Shown here one piece after another: positions 7,546 to 15,079 of a stretch of 53,965 bases of DNA. The notes below the pieces were generated by a model. It saw only the letters and a list, made by a program, of their open reading frames with translations, was not told where the DNA came from and made no database searches. Position numbers and translations under genes: made by a program. Position 1 is the first letter of the stretch. The number at the start of each line of letters is the position of its first letter. Source of the stretch: Synergistaceae bacterium (GTDB taxonomy: Bacteria; Synergistota; Synergistia; Synergistales; Thermovirgaceae); the NCBI GenBank assembly GCA_012729145.1, contig JAAYDT010000084.1, positions 1 to 53,965 of the forward strand. Direction: 5' to 3'.

Positions 7546-9203
7546 CCGGTCTCCCTCCGGTTCCCTTCAAGCAGCGATCTGGCCAGGTCTGTTGCCTCCG
7601 GGTCATCGGGATCGCCTGCCAGCATCCTTGCGAGCTCCCTTACACGCTGTTTTCCGTCGACCTCAAGGACCTGGCTATTGTCACCCTCTCTTTCGACCCG
7701 GAAGTGCTGGTCGGCAAGGGAGGCGATAGATGCTTCATGGGTTATAAGTACCACCTGGCAACGCCTGGAAAGTTCCCTCAGTGCCTGACCCGCAAGGAAA
7801 GCCGAACGGCCTCCAAGACCGGCCTCCACCTCGTCGAAGACCAGAGTCCGGGGGAGCATGTCGTCCGAGGCTGCTATCTGGAGGGCCAGAAGGATCCGGC
7901 TGAGCTCGCCCCCTGAAGCGATCCGTGACACCGGACCCTGGAGGTGCTTGCCATCGGAAAGAAAGAATGATATGTCGTCGGCTCCGCTCTGGCGGACCTT
8001 CTCCAGAGGCTTTAATGTTATCCCGAAGCGGAGCCCCTCCATTGCAAGGGAACCGAGGGATGCATTGACGGACTCCTCGAGCCTCCTGGCGGCATTCTTT
8101 CGGGCCTCTCTGAGGGAAAGGGCAAGGTTTGATACCTCTTTCTTGAGACATGCAGAGTTCTCCTGCATCAGGGCAAGCTTCTCGCGGCTCTCTCTGAGCC
8201 ACTGAAGATCCAGATCCAGTCTGTCCGCAAAATCCACGAGATCTTCCGCACTGTCGACCTTTGCGTACCTCATGAGTTTTCTGAGGGTCCCGATCTTCTT
8301 CTCGATCTTTTCGAATTCTTCCTGGAGGGACTGTTCTCTCTCGATGGAGACGAAAGCTTTCAGGGCCTTCTCGATCTCCTGGGAAGCGGTTAAAAGTCTT
8401 TCGATGTTCACTTCAAGTTCAGGGGCTCCGTCCACGCTCTGCCGGATATCCTGGCCGAACTGTTCGATCGCGGCGGAAAGACCCTCTCCGGAGCTACCAC
8501 CTGTCATCCTGTCATGAAGAAGCCTTAATCCGGCCTGTCTTTTCAGGAGGCCAGAGACACGGTTAAGATCGGTCTCCCATTCAGATTCACAACCCGGCCT
8601 TATCTCCATCCTCCTGTACTTTTCTAGAAAAGCTTCTCCGTCCTGGTACCTTGCTTCTATTTCCCTTCTCTTCCTGGACACCTCCAGAAGCTTCCTTTCG
8701 TTCTCAATGGCAGACGAAACAGCCATGGAAAGGTTCGACCTGATCTCCCTGAGGATCTCTCCACCACTGTGATCGAGCAGTTCGACCTGTTGTTCCGGCT
8801 CAAGAAGCTCAAGTTGAGCGAACTGGCTCTGAATCGCGACCACCTTGGAGAGAGCTCCCGCCAGTGTATTGAGGGGTACGGGTTTCTCCTGGAGGTAGCT
8901 CTTGGCCCTCCCTGTCGATGAGACCACTCTTTTGACAAGGATAAAGCCCTCCTGGGGCTGGAATTCTTCCGGGAGGGACGAAAGGGGGGCATCCATCTCC
9001 AGGGCCGCCCTGACCTCGGCTTCCTCCACACCTGCCCTGATGATCGAAGACTGCGCCCTCTTCCCGCTTACCAGTTCCAGCGCCCTGACCAGGCTACTCT
9101 TTCCTGCACCGCTCTCCCCTGTTATTACGATGAACCTTCCCCTGAAGTGGAGGGAGGCTTCTCTAACCCCGCCTACATTGGTCACCATCAGTTCAGAAAG
9201 CAT
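7542..9203 (-). CDS. recN: DNA repair protein RecN
   Basis: A 553-residue SMC-like ATPase of recombinational repair. The Walker A motif TGESGAGKSSLV lies at about residues 28-39, close to the N-terminus as in all RecN. A long helical, coiled-coil middle follows (about 150-400, rich in Glu, Arg and Leu). The C-terminal ATPase half has GPVSRIASGGELSRILLAL (ABC signature), LVFDEVEAGLGG (Walker B) and VVLITHEASIAS. The start is the ATG at 9203, giving MLSELMVTNVGGV; longer upstream extensions lack family similarity. It is the last gene of xseB-ispA-dxs-tlyA-nadK-recN, 4 bases after nadK. Confidence 0.96.
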   Translation of the reverse strand: MLSELMVTNVGGVREASLHFRGRFIVITGESGAGKSSLVRALELVSGKRAQSSIIRAGVEEAEVRAALEMDAPLSSLPEEFQPQEGFILVKRVVSSTGRAKSYLQEKPVPLNTLAGALSKVVAIQSQFAQLELLEPEQQVELLDHSGGEILREIRSNLSMAVSSAIENERKLLEVSRKRREIEARYQDGEAFLEKYRRMEIRPGCESEWETDLNRVSGLLKRQAGLRLLHDRMTGGSSGEGLSAAIEQFGQDIRQSVDGAPELEVNIERLLTASQEIEKALKAFVSIEREQSLQEEFEKIEKKIGTLRKLMRYAKVDSAEDLVDFADRLDLDLQWLRESREKLALMQENSACLKKEVSNLALSLREARKNAARRLEESVNASLGSLAMEGLRFGITLKPLEKVRQSGADDISFFLSDGKHLQGPVSRIASGGELSRILLALQIAASDDMLPRTLVFDEVEAGLGGRSAFLAGQALRELSRRCQVVLITHEASIASLADQHFRVEREGDNSQVLEVDGKQRVRELARMLAGDPDDPEATDLARSLLEGNRRETG

Positions 9204-9207
9204 GTGA

Positions 9208-10086
9208 TCACGCTCCGGAACCGTTCGGGGTCCTGTGACCCCACTGGAATTTCTCCTGTAGAAGGGAGAAGAATTCGTTCTCTGGCAGGGTGATGATCCC
9301 GATATTACGGTCCTTGTCAAGGGATATGGAGATAGTGTCGCCGGGGAGAAGCTCGTACCCTAACTGTCCGTCCTGGGTAAGCATGATCTCTCTATGCTGT
9401 CCCTCGGGCGTTATGGTCACCGTATCGGATTCACTCAGCACGATGGGTCTGGAGTATAGAGTGTGGGCACAGATCGGTGTAAGGATCATGCAGGACATGT
9501 GAGGAGGCACTATGGGGCCCCCTGCCGAGAGAGAGTAGGCCGTCGATCCCGTTGGAGTAGCTATGATTATCCCGTCGGCATGCAGAAGGCTCAGTGGGCG
9601 TCCGCTGACGGCTATGTTTAGAGCTATCAGTCTCGCAAAAGGCCCCTTGGTCACGACAAGGTCGTTCAGGGCGTAGACCTCGTGCTTGTGCCTCTTCCCC
9701 CTGCTGACGATACCGTGAAGCAGGGGTCTGTGGTTTACAGTTAACTTCCCCGTCACGATCTTCTCAAGGTCCTTCTCGGCATTCTCTATCTTTCCGCAGG
9801 AGAGGAAACCCAGTCTTCCGACGTTGATGCCGTAAAGAGGGATGTCATGCCCTATCACGTAACGCGCGGCCCTCAGGAAGGTTCCGTCCCCTCCAAGGAC
9901 AACAGCGGCGTCGACCTTCTCCTTCCAGTCATGGTCCGACGTCTCCTGTTCCCCGAGAACATGGGCTTCGTGGGGGGGGAGTACGAACTTGATACTACGT
10001 TCCCTCCCCCACCTGAGAATTTTCTCGGCCAGTGCCAGGGCCGAACGTTTCTGGGTGTTGACCAGCAGTCCCAGGGTTTCGATCAT
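9208..10086 (-). CDS. nadK: NAD kinase
   Basis: A 292-residue kinase that makes NADP from NAD. The catalytic GGDGT motif is at residues 65-69, followed by GINVGRLGFL, the LNDLVV segment and TPTGSTAYSLSAGGPI, the conserved NAD-binding loop. The ATG at 10086 overlaps the tlyA stop as TGATG; an in-frame TTG one codon upstream is less likely. An eight-base C run (G run at 9972-9979 on the + strand) lies in the N-terminal third. The tlyA-nadK-recN order is widely conserved. Confidence 0.96.
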   Translation of the reverse strand: MIETLGLLVNTQKRSALALAEKILRWGRERSIKFVLPPHEAHVLGEQETSDHDWKEKVDAAVVLGGDGTFLRAARYVIGHDIPLYGINVGRLGFLSCGKIENAEKDLEKIVTGKLTVNHRPLLHGIVSRGKRHKHEVYALNDLVVTKGPFARLIALNIAVSGRPLSLLHADGIIIATPTGSTAYSLSAGGPIVPPHMSCMILTPICAHTLYSRPIVLSESDTVTITPEGQHREIMLTQDGQLGYELLPGDTISISLDKDRNIGIITLPENEFFSLLQEKFQWGHRTPNGSGA

Positions 10087-10946
10087 CAAAGGGCCCCCTC
10101 TGTTCTATCAGTCTTTTCAAGAAAAACTCCCAGAAGTTCCCTGTGAGCTCTTTCAACGAGATCCCCGAAGGAGCCTTTGTCCATGACTACCCGAGGGATC
10201 CCTCCCTTTCTGATATGGAACAGGAATTCCATATTACCGCTTGGTCCCAGTATGGGAGAAAAGTCAGCCCCCATCAAGGTCATTTCCTCCATCGAGGAGA
10301 TAAATGCCCCGAGGGTATTGAGGACACCCAGGTGAACGGAACTTTCCCTTACGACACCTTTCTTGCCAACGCATCCTTTGCCCGCCTCGAACTGCGGCTT
10401 GATCAGGGCTATACAATCCCCGCCGGGGGCAAGCAACCCCTCAAGGGCGGGCAGGATCCTGGTGACGGATATGAAGGATACATCCATAACGGCTACTCCC
10501 GGAGCATCCTCCAGATCCCGGGACCTCAGGTCTCTGGCATTGGTCCTCTCCATGACCACTACCCTTTCATCGTTCCTCAGCCGCCAGGCAAGTTGTCCGT
10601 AGCCGACGTCGACGGAGTAGACCTTCACCGCTCCGCGCTCCAGAAGCACATCGGTGAATCCTCCCGTGGAAGCACCTATGTCTATGCAAACTTTCCCGGA
10701 AGGTTCGACACAAAAGGAATCCAGCGCCTTCAAAAGCTTGAATGCCCCTCTGCTCGCCCATCCTGGTCCCTTATCGGCTTCTATCACTGAATCTCTCAGG
10801 ACCTTCTTCCCTGGCTTCAGAACCTTTTCCCCGTCCACCCGTACGGATCCTGCCAGTATCAACGACTGGGCCCGGCTCCTGCTCTCTGTGATGCCCCTTA
10901 CGACCATTTCCTGATCCAGTCTTTCCTCTTTTCCTGAAGATCTCAT
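10086..10946 (-). CDS. tlyA: TlyA family rRNA 2'-O-methyltransferase
   Basis: A 286-residue protein with an N-terminal S4 RNA-binding domain (about 9-70, RLDQEMVVRGITESRSRAQ) and an FtsJ-like SAM-dependent methyltransferase domain. The latter shows IDIGASTGGFTDVLL as SAM motif I, MDVSFISV and LIKPQFEAGKG. Characterised members 2'-O-methylate 16S and 23S rRNA; some were first called hemolysins. The S4 domain needs the ATG at 10946, so the gene begins 176 bases inside the 3' end of the dxs frame (see dxs). A GAGGTG site lies about 11 bases upstream of the ATG. Confidence 0.93.
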   Translation of the reverse strand: MRSSGKEERLDQEMVVRGITESRSRAQSLILAGSVRVDGEKVLKPGKKVLRDSVIEADKGPGWASRGAFKLLKALDSFCVEPSGKVCIDIGASTGGFTDVLLERGAVKVYSVDVGYGQLAWRLRNDERVVVMERTNARDLRSRDLEDAPGVAVMDVSFISVTRILPALEGLLAPGGDCIALIKPQFEAGKGCVGKKGVVRESSVHLGVLNTLGAFISSMEEMTLMGADFSPILGPSGNMEFLFHIRKGGIPRVVMDKGSFGDLVERAHRELLGVFLEKTDRTEGAL

Positions 10947-12792
10947 AGAGTCCTATCACCTCGCCGGGAACAAGTCCGCAATACTCCCACTGTTCCCTTA
11001 CCGTTCCGTGAGGGACGAACCGGTCCGGGACTCCCAGGGATTCCACCCTGACTGTCAGTCCTTTCCTGTTTGCAAGGGAAGAGATCTTCTCCCCGATACC
11101 CCCTTCTACGTTACTGTCCTCTATGACCACCGCAAAGAGGTGTGAAGAGAGGGCGGACATTATTGTATCGGTGTCAAGGGGTTTCAGAAAACGCAGGTCA
11201 TAGACCGAGGGAGGCTCAACGCCGGTTCTCCACGTCTCTTCGTAGGTCCGGACCGCAAGGGGGACCGTCGCTCCATAGGAAAAAATACACCATCCCGTCC
11301 CGTCAAGGATCTTTTCGGATCTCCCCCACTCCCGGGGAAAATCCTGACCCTCACGGCACATAGATACCGGGACCTGTCCCCGAGGAAGCCTTATAGCCGA
11401 CGGGGACCTTGTTTTCAGCGCTTCCTGATACATCCACCTCAGGTCATCCCTGTCACGGGGTGCCATTACTGCAAGGTTGGGGATTGTCCTCGTCCAGGGA
11501 AGGTCCAGGACCCCGTGATGGGTCTCCCCGTCTTCTCCTACCAGACCAGCCCGGTCTATGGCCAGGATCACGTGAAGGTCCTGCATGCAGATATCATGTA
11601 CCAACTGGTCCATAGCCCTTTGCAGGAAGGTGGAGTATACGGAGACCACCGGAACCATCCCCGCCGCTGCGATCCCTGCGGCAAATGTCAGAAGATGCCC
11701 CTCCGCTATCCCGACATCGAAGAATCTCTCGGGATACTTCTCGCAGAAGCGGTTCAGTCTGCTCCCTTCCTTCATTGCGGCAGTCATCAGGACCACTCTC
11801 GGGTCCCTGTCGGCCAGCTCTTCTACGCACGCCGCAGAAGCTTCGCTCCAGCTCTCTTCGGGTGTGGATGAGGGCATCATGTCGAGCATGCCTGGCGACA
11901 CACCGTGGAACCTCTCAGGATCTTCCTCTGCGGGCCTGAAGCCCTTGCCCTTGACCGTAAGAAGGTGGATCAGGAGCGGGGACTCGTAGCTCTTGGCCAT
12001 ATCGAATATCTTCTCCATCTCCTGGATATTGTGGCCGTCAAAAGGTCCCCAGTAGCTTATGCCAAGATCCTCGAACATGTTGGGGGGGAGAAGAAGGCCC
12101 TTGACGGTCTGCTTGGACCTCTCAAGGAAGGATTCAAGCCTTCTTCCGTCGGGGACTTTCCGGCAAAAGAACTTGAGAAGCTTCTTGAACTGCCTGTACA
12201 TGGGGTTCACGCTCAGTGCGGCAAGATGGTTGGCCAGGCCCCCCACTCTTCTGTTAATTGACATCTGGTTGTCATTAAGAATGAACAGGACGGGAGTTTT
12301 CAGTTCATGGGCATGGTTGAGCGCCTCCAGGGCAAGACCGTTAATGAGAGATCCGTCACCGATAACTGCCGCCACAGTGTGTCTTCGCCCCAAGAGATCC
12401 CTCGCTTTGGCCAGGCCCAGCGCGGCCGACAGGGATTTGCTGCTGTGCCCTGCATTGAAGTGATCAAAGGGGCTCTCCCTCGGGTCCGGAAAGCCCGATA
12501 CGCCCCCCCATCTCCTGAGTGTATGGAACTGGTCCTTTCTGCCGGTGAGGATCTTGTACGCGTAGGCCTGGTGTCCGACGTCAAAGACTATCCTGTCTCT
12601 CGAGGGGTCAAAGGCCCTCAACAGGGCTATATTCAGCTCAACGGCGCCCAGGGAAGAGGCAAGATGCCCCCCGTTAGCCTGGACCGTTCCTACTATCGTC
12701 TCCCTGATCTCTTCGGCCAGGCTATCCAGTTGCCGATAGTCAAGTTCTTTCAGGTCCCTGTGATCCACGATCCTGTCAAGCAATTCTCTCAT
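10771..12792 (-). CDS. dxs: 1-deoxy-D-xylulose-5-phosphate synthase with overlapping C-terminal tail
   Basis: The first MEP-pathway enzyme, joining pyruvate and glyceraldehyde 3-phosphate with thiamine diphosphate. Family marks are RWGGVSGFPDPRESPFDHF, the TPP motif IGDGSLINGLALEALN, DNQMSINRRVGG, WGPFDGHNI and HHGVLDLPW. I start at ATG 12792 (MRELLDRIVDH); a TTG at 12813 is also possible. At 673 residues it is longer than the usual 615-640. The normal fold ends near GLVPGEVIGLYEIF, but no stop follows, and about 50 Gly/Arg-rich residues run 176 bases into tlyA. That tail looks like out-of-frame translation of tlyA rather than a folded domain. Confidence 0.94.
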   Translation of the reverse strand: MRELLDRIVDHRDLKELDYRQLDSLAEEIRETIVGTVQANGGHLASSLGAVELNIALLRAFDPSRDRIVFDVGHQAYAYKILTGRKDQFHTLRRWGGVSGFPDPRESPFDHFNAGHSSKSLSAALGLAKARDLLGRRHTVAAVIGDGSLINGLALEALNHAHELKTPVLFILNDNQMSINRRVGGLANHLAALSVNPMYRQFKKLLKFFCRKVPDGRRLESFLERSKQTVKGLLLPPNMFEDLGISYWGPFDGHNIQEMEKIFDMAKSYESPLLIHLLTVKGKGFRPAEEDPERFHGVSPGMLDMMPSSTPEESWSEASAACVEELADRDPRVVLMTAAMKEGSRLNRFCEKYPERFFDVGIAEGHLLTFAAGIAAAGMVPVVSVYSTFLQRAMDQLVHDICMQDLHVILAIDRAGLVGEDGETHHGVLDLPWTRTIPNLAVMAPRDRDDLRWMYQEALKTRSPSAIRLPRGQVPVSMCREGQDFPREWGRSEKILDGTGWCIFSYGATVPLAVRTYEETWRTGVEPPSVYDLRFLKPLDTDTIMSALSSHLFAVVIEDSNVEGGIGEKISSLANRKGLTVRVESLGVPDRFVPHGTVREQWEYCGLVPGEVIGLYEIFRKRGKTGSGNGRKGHHREQEPGPVVDTGRIRTGGRGKGSEAREEGPERFSDRSR

Positions 12793-12820
12793 CTCCCCGG
12801 TCTCTGTCTCCAAAACCCGA

Positions 12821-13744
12821 TCAACTGTCCCTTTCTGCCAGGATCCGGGGGAACCTCTCCAGGTCGGCCACGTCCTTTTTAATGGTCGACAGGGACTCCA
12901 GTGCCATGAATGTCTCCTGTCTGGCCATCCTTCTAGCTTTTTCAAGACCGAAAACGCTTACGAAGGTGACCTTTCCCAGGATCCTGTCCTTTCCGGGCGT
13001 CTTCCCGATCCTTGCAGCCTCCCCTGTCACATCGATAATGTCATCCACTATCTGGAATGCCGTTCCGAGATGGTCTCCGAATTCCGCAAAGGCTTCCCTC
13101 TCACGGGGTTCGGCTCCTCCGAGTATCGCCCCTGCCTGGATCGATGCGCTTATAAGCACCGCAGTCTTGGACCGCGCTACGGTCCATGGATGTTCCAACT
13201 CGGGTCCTGCGCTGACAGGGTCCGTATCAAGGACCTGTCCCCCGCATATACCTGCGGGTCCCGACGCATCGAGCAGGACTCCAAGGGCCTCCAGGATGGA
13301 TATATGGGGGAAGGCATTCCCTGCAAGGAGTCCCTTGCGGGCATATTCGAAGGCCCAAAGGAAGAGAGAGTCACCCGCCAGAAGTGCCAAAGGCTCTCCG
13401 AAGATCACGTGATTGGTAGGCTTGCCCCTTCTCATGCTGTCGTTGTCCATTGCAGGAAGATCATCGTGGATAAGGGATGCCGTATGGACCATTTCGCAGG
13501 CCAGGGCCATCGGGATGAGATCCTCTCTTGAGGCGCCGAAGGCCTCTCCTGCCAGAATGCACAGGACGGGTCTGACCCTCTTGCCTCCTGCTGTGAGCGA
13601 GTAGGTCATCGACTCCCAAAGTCTTTCCGGTATCCTTTCAGGCCGCTCTTTACAGAGGTCTGCTATTGCCTTGTCAACGAAAAATCTGCACCCCGAGATC
13701 CTGTCGTGGGGGTTTTCCTTCACAGGAGGAAAGTTAATTTCCAT
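12821..13744 (-). CDS. ispA: Polyprenyl (farnesyl/geranylgeranyl) diphosphate synthase
   Basis: A 307-residue trans-prenyltransferase that condenses isopentenyl diphosphate with an allylic diphosphate. The two Asp-rich metal sites are present: HDDLPAMDND (first) and FQIVDDIIDV (second). So are GGKRVRPVLC at the N-terminus and AGDSLFLWAFE. Start codon ATG 13744 gives MEINFPPV and overlaps the xseB stop by 11 bases; an ATG at 13756 is the alternative. By length and operon position it most resembles bacterial farnesyl or geranylgeranyl synthases. Chain length cannot be fixed by eye. Confidence 0.94.
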   Translation of the reverse strand: MEINFPPVKENPHDRISGCRFFVDKAIADLCKERPERIPERLWESMTYSLTAGGKRVRPVLCILAGEAFGASREDLIPMALACEMVHTASLIHDDLPAMDNDSMRRGKPTNHVIFGEPLALLAGDSLFLWAFEYARKGLLAGNAFPHISILEALGVLLDASGPAGICGGQVLDTDPVSAGPELEHPWTVARSKTAVLISASIQAGAILGGAEPREREAFAEFGDHLGTAFQIVDDIIDVTGEAARIGKTPGKDRILGKVTFVSVFGLEKARRMARQETFMALESLSTIKKDVADLERFPRILAERDS

Positions 13745-13973
13745 CGATCGGGCCATCTCCCGAAAGGGGATCCCACTCCCTGCCCTCATGGTCCCCGTTG
13801 TCGTCGGTGAGGAGGGTGATCTTCTGTTGGGCCTCTTCAAGGTACTTCCTGCATGAATTGACAAGTCCGATCCCCCTCTCGAAGAGCTCGAGAGATTCCT
13901 CAAGGGGGATCTTTCCGGAGTCCAGCCTGGAGACAATCTCCTGAAGATCGGTCATGTCTTTGGTGAAGGACAT
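13734..13973 (-). CDS. xseB: Exodeoxyribonuclease VII small subunit
   Basis: A 79-residue XseB. The helical core DLQEIVSRLDSGKIPLEESLELFERG followed by a second helix is the family pattern, here in residues about 8-60. The start is ATG 13973 (MSFTK) behind AGGGAG. It leads the xseB-ispA-dxs-tlyA-nadK-recN run. The large-subunit gene xseA, its usual upstream neighbour, is missing here; divergent rpmB takes its place. I found no convincing - strand promoter in the 139-base intergenic region. Confidence 0.9.
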   Translation of the reverse strand: MSFTKDMTDLQEIVSRLDSGKIPLEESLELFERGIGLVNSCRKYLEEAQQKITLLTDDNGDHEGREWDPLSGDGPIDGN

Positions 13974-14051
13974 AAATGGATCACTCCCTGTTGAAATAGA
14001 TTCACCATGGACAGGATAATGATACAACGAAGGGGGTTATCTTGCGCACCC

Positions 14052-14081
14052 TTGTCCACCCGTGGTACAATGTTCGCCGTT
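14052..14081 (+). promoter_or_regulatory. Promoter of rpmB
   Basis: -35 TTGTCC (14052-14057), 18-base spacer, TGG-TACAAT with an extended -10 element (-10 at 14076-14081). The rpmB ribosome-binding site starts 20 bases downstream. Confidence 0.65.
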
Positions 14082-14112
14082 TGCCCGATGTTCAGGAACA
14101 GGAGGGATGGAA

Positions 14113-14307
14113 ATGGCCAATGTCTGCGATTGCTGCGGAAGAGGCCGGGTTACCGGCAACAGTGTCAGCCACTCCAACCGTCATACAAGAAGGACCTGGG
14201 GCATCAACCTTCAGAACGTCAAGGTTGATGTGGGCTGCAACGAATCACGGAGGATGAAGATATGTACGAAGTGCCTCCGCTCGGGAAGGGTCAGAAGGGC
14301 CGTCTAG
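14113..14307 (+). CDS. rpmB: Ribosomal protein L28 (zinc-ribbon form)
   Basis: A 64-residue L28 of the large ribosomal subunit. The start is the second of two ATGs, because GGAGG (14101-14105) touches the first (14107) but is 7 bases from ATG 14113. The protein begins MANVCDCCGRGRVTGN, continues SHSNRHTRRTWGINLQNV and ends with MKICTKCLRSG. Two Cys-X2-Cys pairs (CDCC and CTKC) mark the zinc-binding form. It stands alone on the + strand, convergent with thiN; thiN-rpmB neighbourhood is also known from Bacillus. Confidence 0.96.
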   Translation: MANVCDCCGRGRVTGNSVSHSNRHTRRTWGINLQNVKVDVGCNESRRMKICTKCLRSGRVRRAV

Positions 14308-14320
14308 AAGCGGCCTTTCT
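14293..14320. terminator. Hairpin shared by the ends of rpmB and thiN
   Basis: Ten-bp stem AGAAGGGCCG (14293-14302) with CGGCCTTTCT (14311-14320), one G-T pair, and an 8-base loop holding the rpmB TAG. It lies across the convergent rpmB and thiN ends, whose frames overlap by 4 bases. The T-tract after it is weak. Confidence 0.65.
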
Positions 14321-15065
14321 GGTCTTGTTCTGCTGAAAGGCTGGTCATAAAGTATACTCCCAGCCACCCGGAAGAAAGACTTACCCTTAAAGGGGTCCTG
14401 TCGAACAGGGCCCCTTCTGCATCACCGGATAAGATATTGCTTATGGCAAAGGGTTCCCTGAGTAAGAGTCTTCCACCCTTTACCTGCCATTTCGCGCCTT
14501 TCATGTCTATTCCACTGCACTCCTCGGAGAGCGCCAGAGTAGAAAAGACAGTCCCTCTTTCAAGTCCCGACAGGGAAAGAGATTCGCCCCCCCTTATCAG
14601 AAAGAACACCTCCTTCTCGTCTGCCATGCAGCGCACTCTCGGGCCCCACTCCTCTTCTGCCCATATGAGAGAGTAGACGTTGGCAAAGAGATGGTCGAAC
14701 CGCCCTCCGAATGCCCCTGTTATGATGGCAGAGGAACCCTTACCGCCTGCTTCCTTGAGAGCCAGCTGAAGGTCGGTAAGGTTCTTTTCAGGGGGGAAGA
14801 GTATGGAGGTAACCCGTTTCAACTGCGACCATCGCATGGCCTTTCTGGACACGCTGTCCCCGTCGCCGATGAAAAGAGAGGGCACAATGTCCGCCGACAT
14901 GCAGCTGTCAAGGCCACGATCCACCGCCCAGACATCCCTGGAGCAGCAGACCTCTCTCAGCCAGGAGATACCCGGCGCCCTTCCGCCCGCAACGATCACC
15001 GTTGAAGGCGGTTCTATTGCGGGTTCGAAATGTGCATTGATCTGGGGCAGGACCATTGCTTCCAT
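14304..15065 (-). CDS. thiN: Thiamine diphosphokinase
   Basis: A 253-residue protein of the thiamine pyrophosphokinase family, which makes thiamine diphosphate from thiamine. Motifs are GGRAPG near the N-terminus, VDRGLD, PSLFIGDGDSVS (the phosphate- and metal-binding loop), PPEKNLTDLQLAL, and GAFGGRFDHLFANV. The product is the cofactor of Dxs, encoded in the neighbouring operon. The ATG at 15065 has GAGGAA 11 bases upstream. It is the last gene of the twelve-gene run starting at 28567 and converges on rpmB. Confidence 0.9.
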   Translation of the reverse strand: MEAMVLPQINAHFEPAIEPPSTVIVAGGRAPGISWLREVCCSRDVWAVDRGLDSCMSADIVPSLFIGDGDSVSRKAMRWSQLKRVTSILFPPEKNLTDLQLALKEAGGKGSSAIITGAFGGRFDHLFANVYSLIWAEEEWGPRVRCMADEKEVFFLIRGGESLSLSGLERGTVFSTLALSEECSGIDMKGAKWQVKGGRLLLREPFAISNILSGDAEGALFDRTPLRVSLSSGWLGVYFMTSLSAEQDQKGRF

Positions 15066-15079
15066 GGGGGTCAGGTTCC

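Noticed and set aside
12307-12882. A 191-codon + strand frame opposite the dxs N-terminus
   Set aside because: No ribosome-binding site or motif; dxs is clearly coding there.
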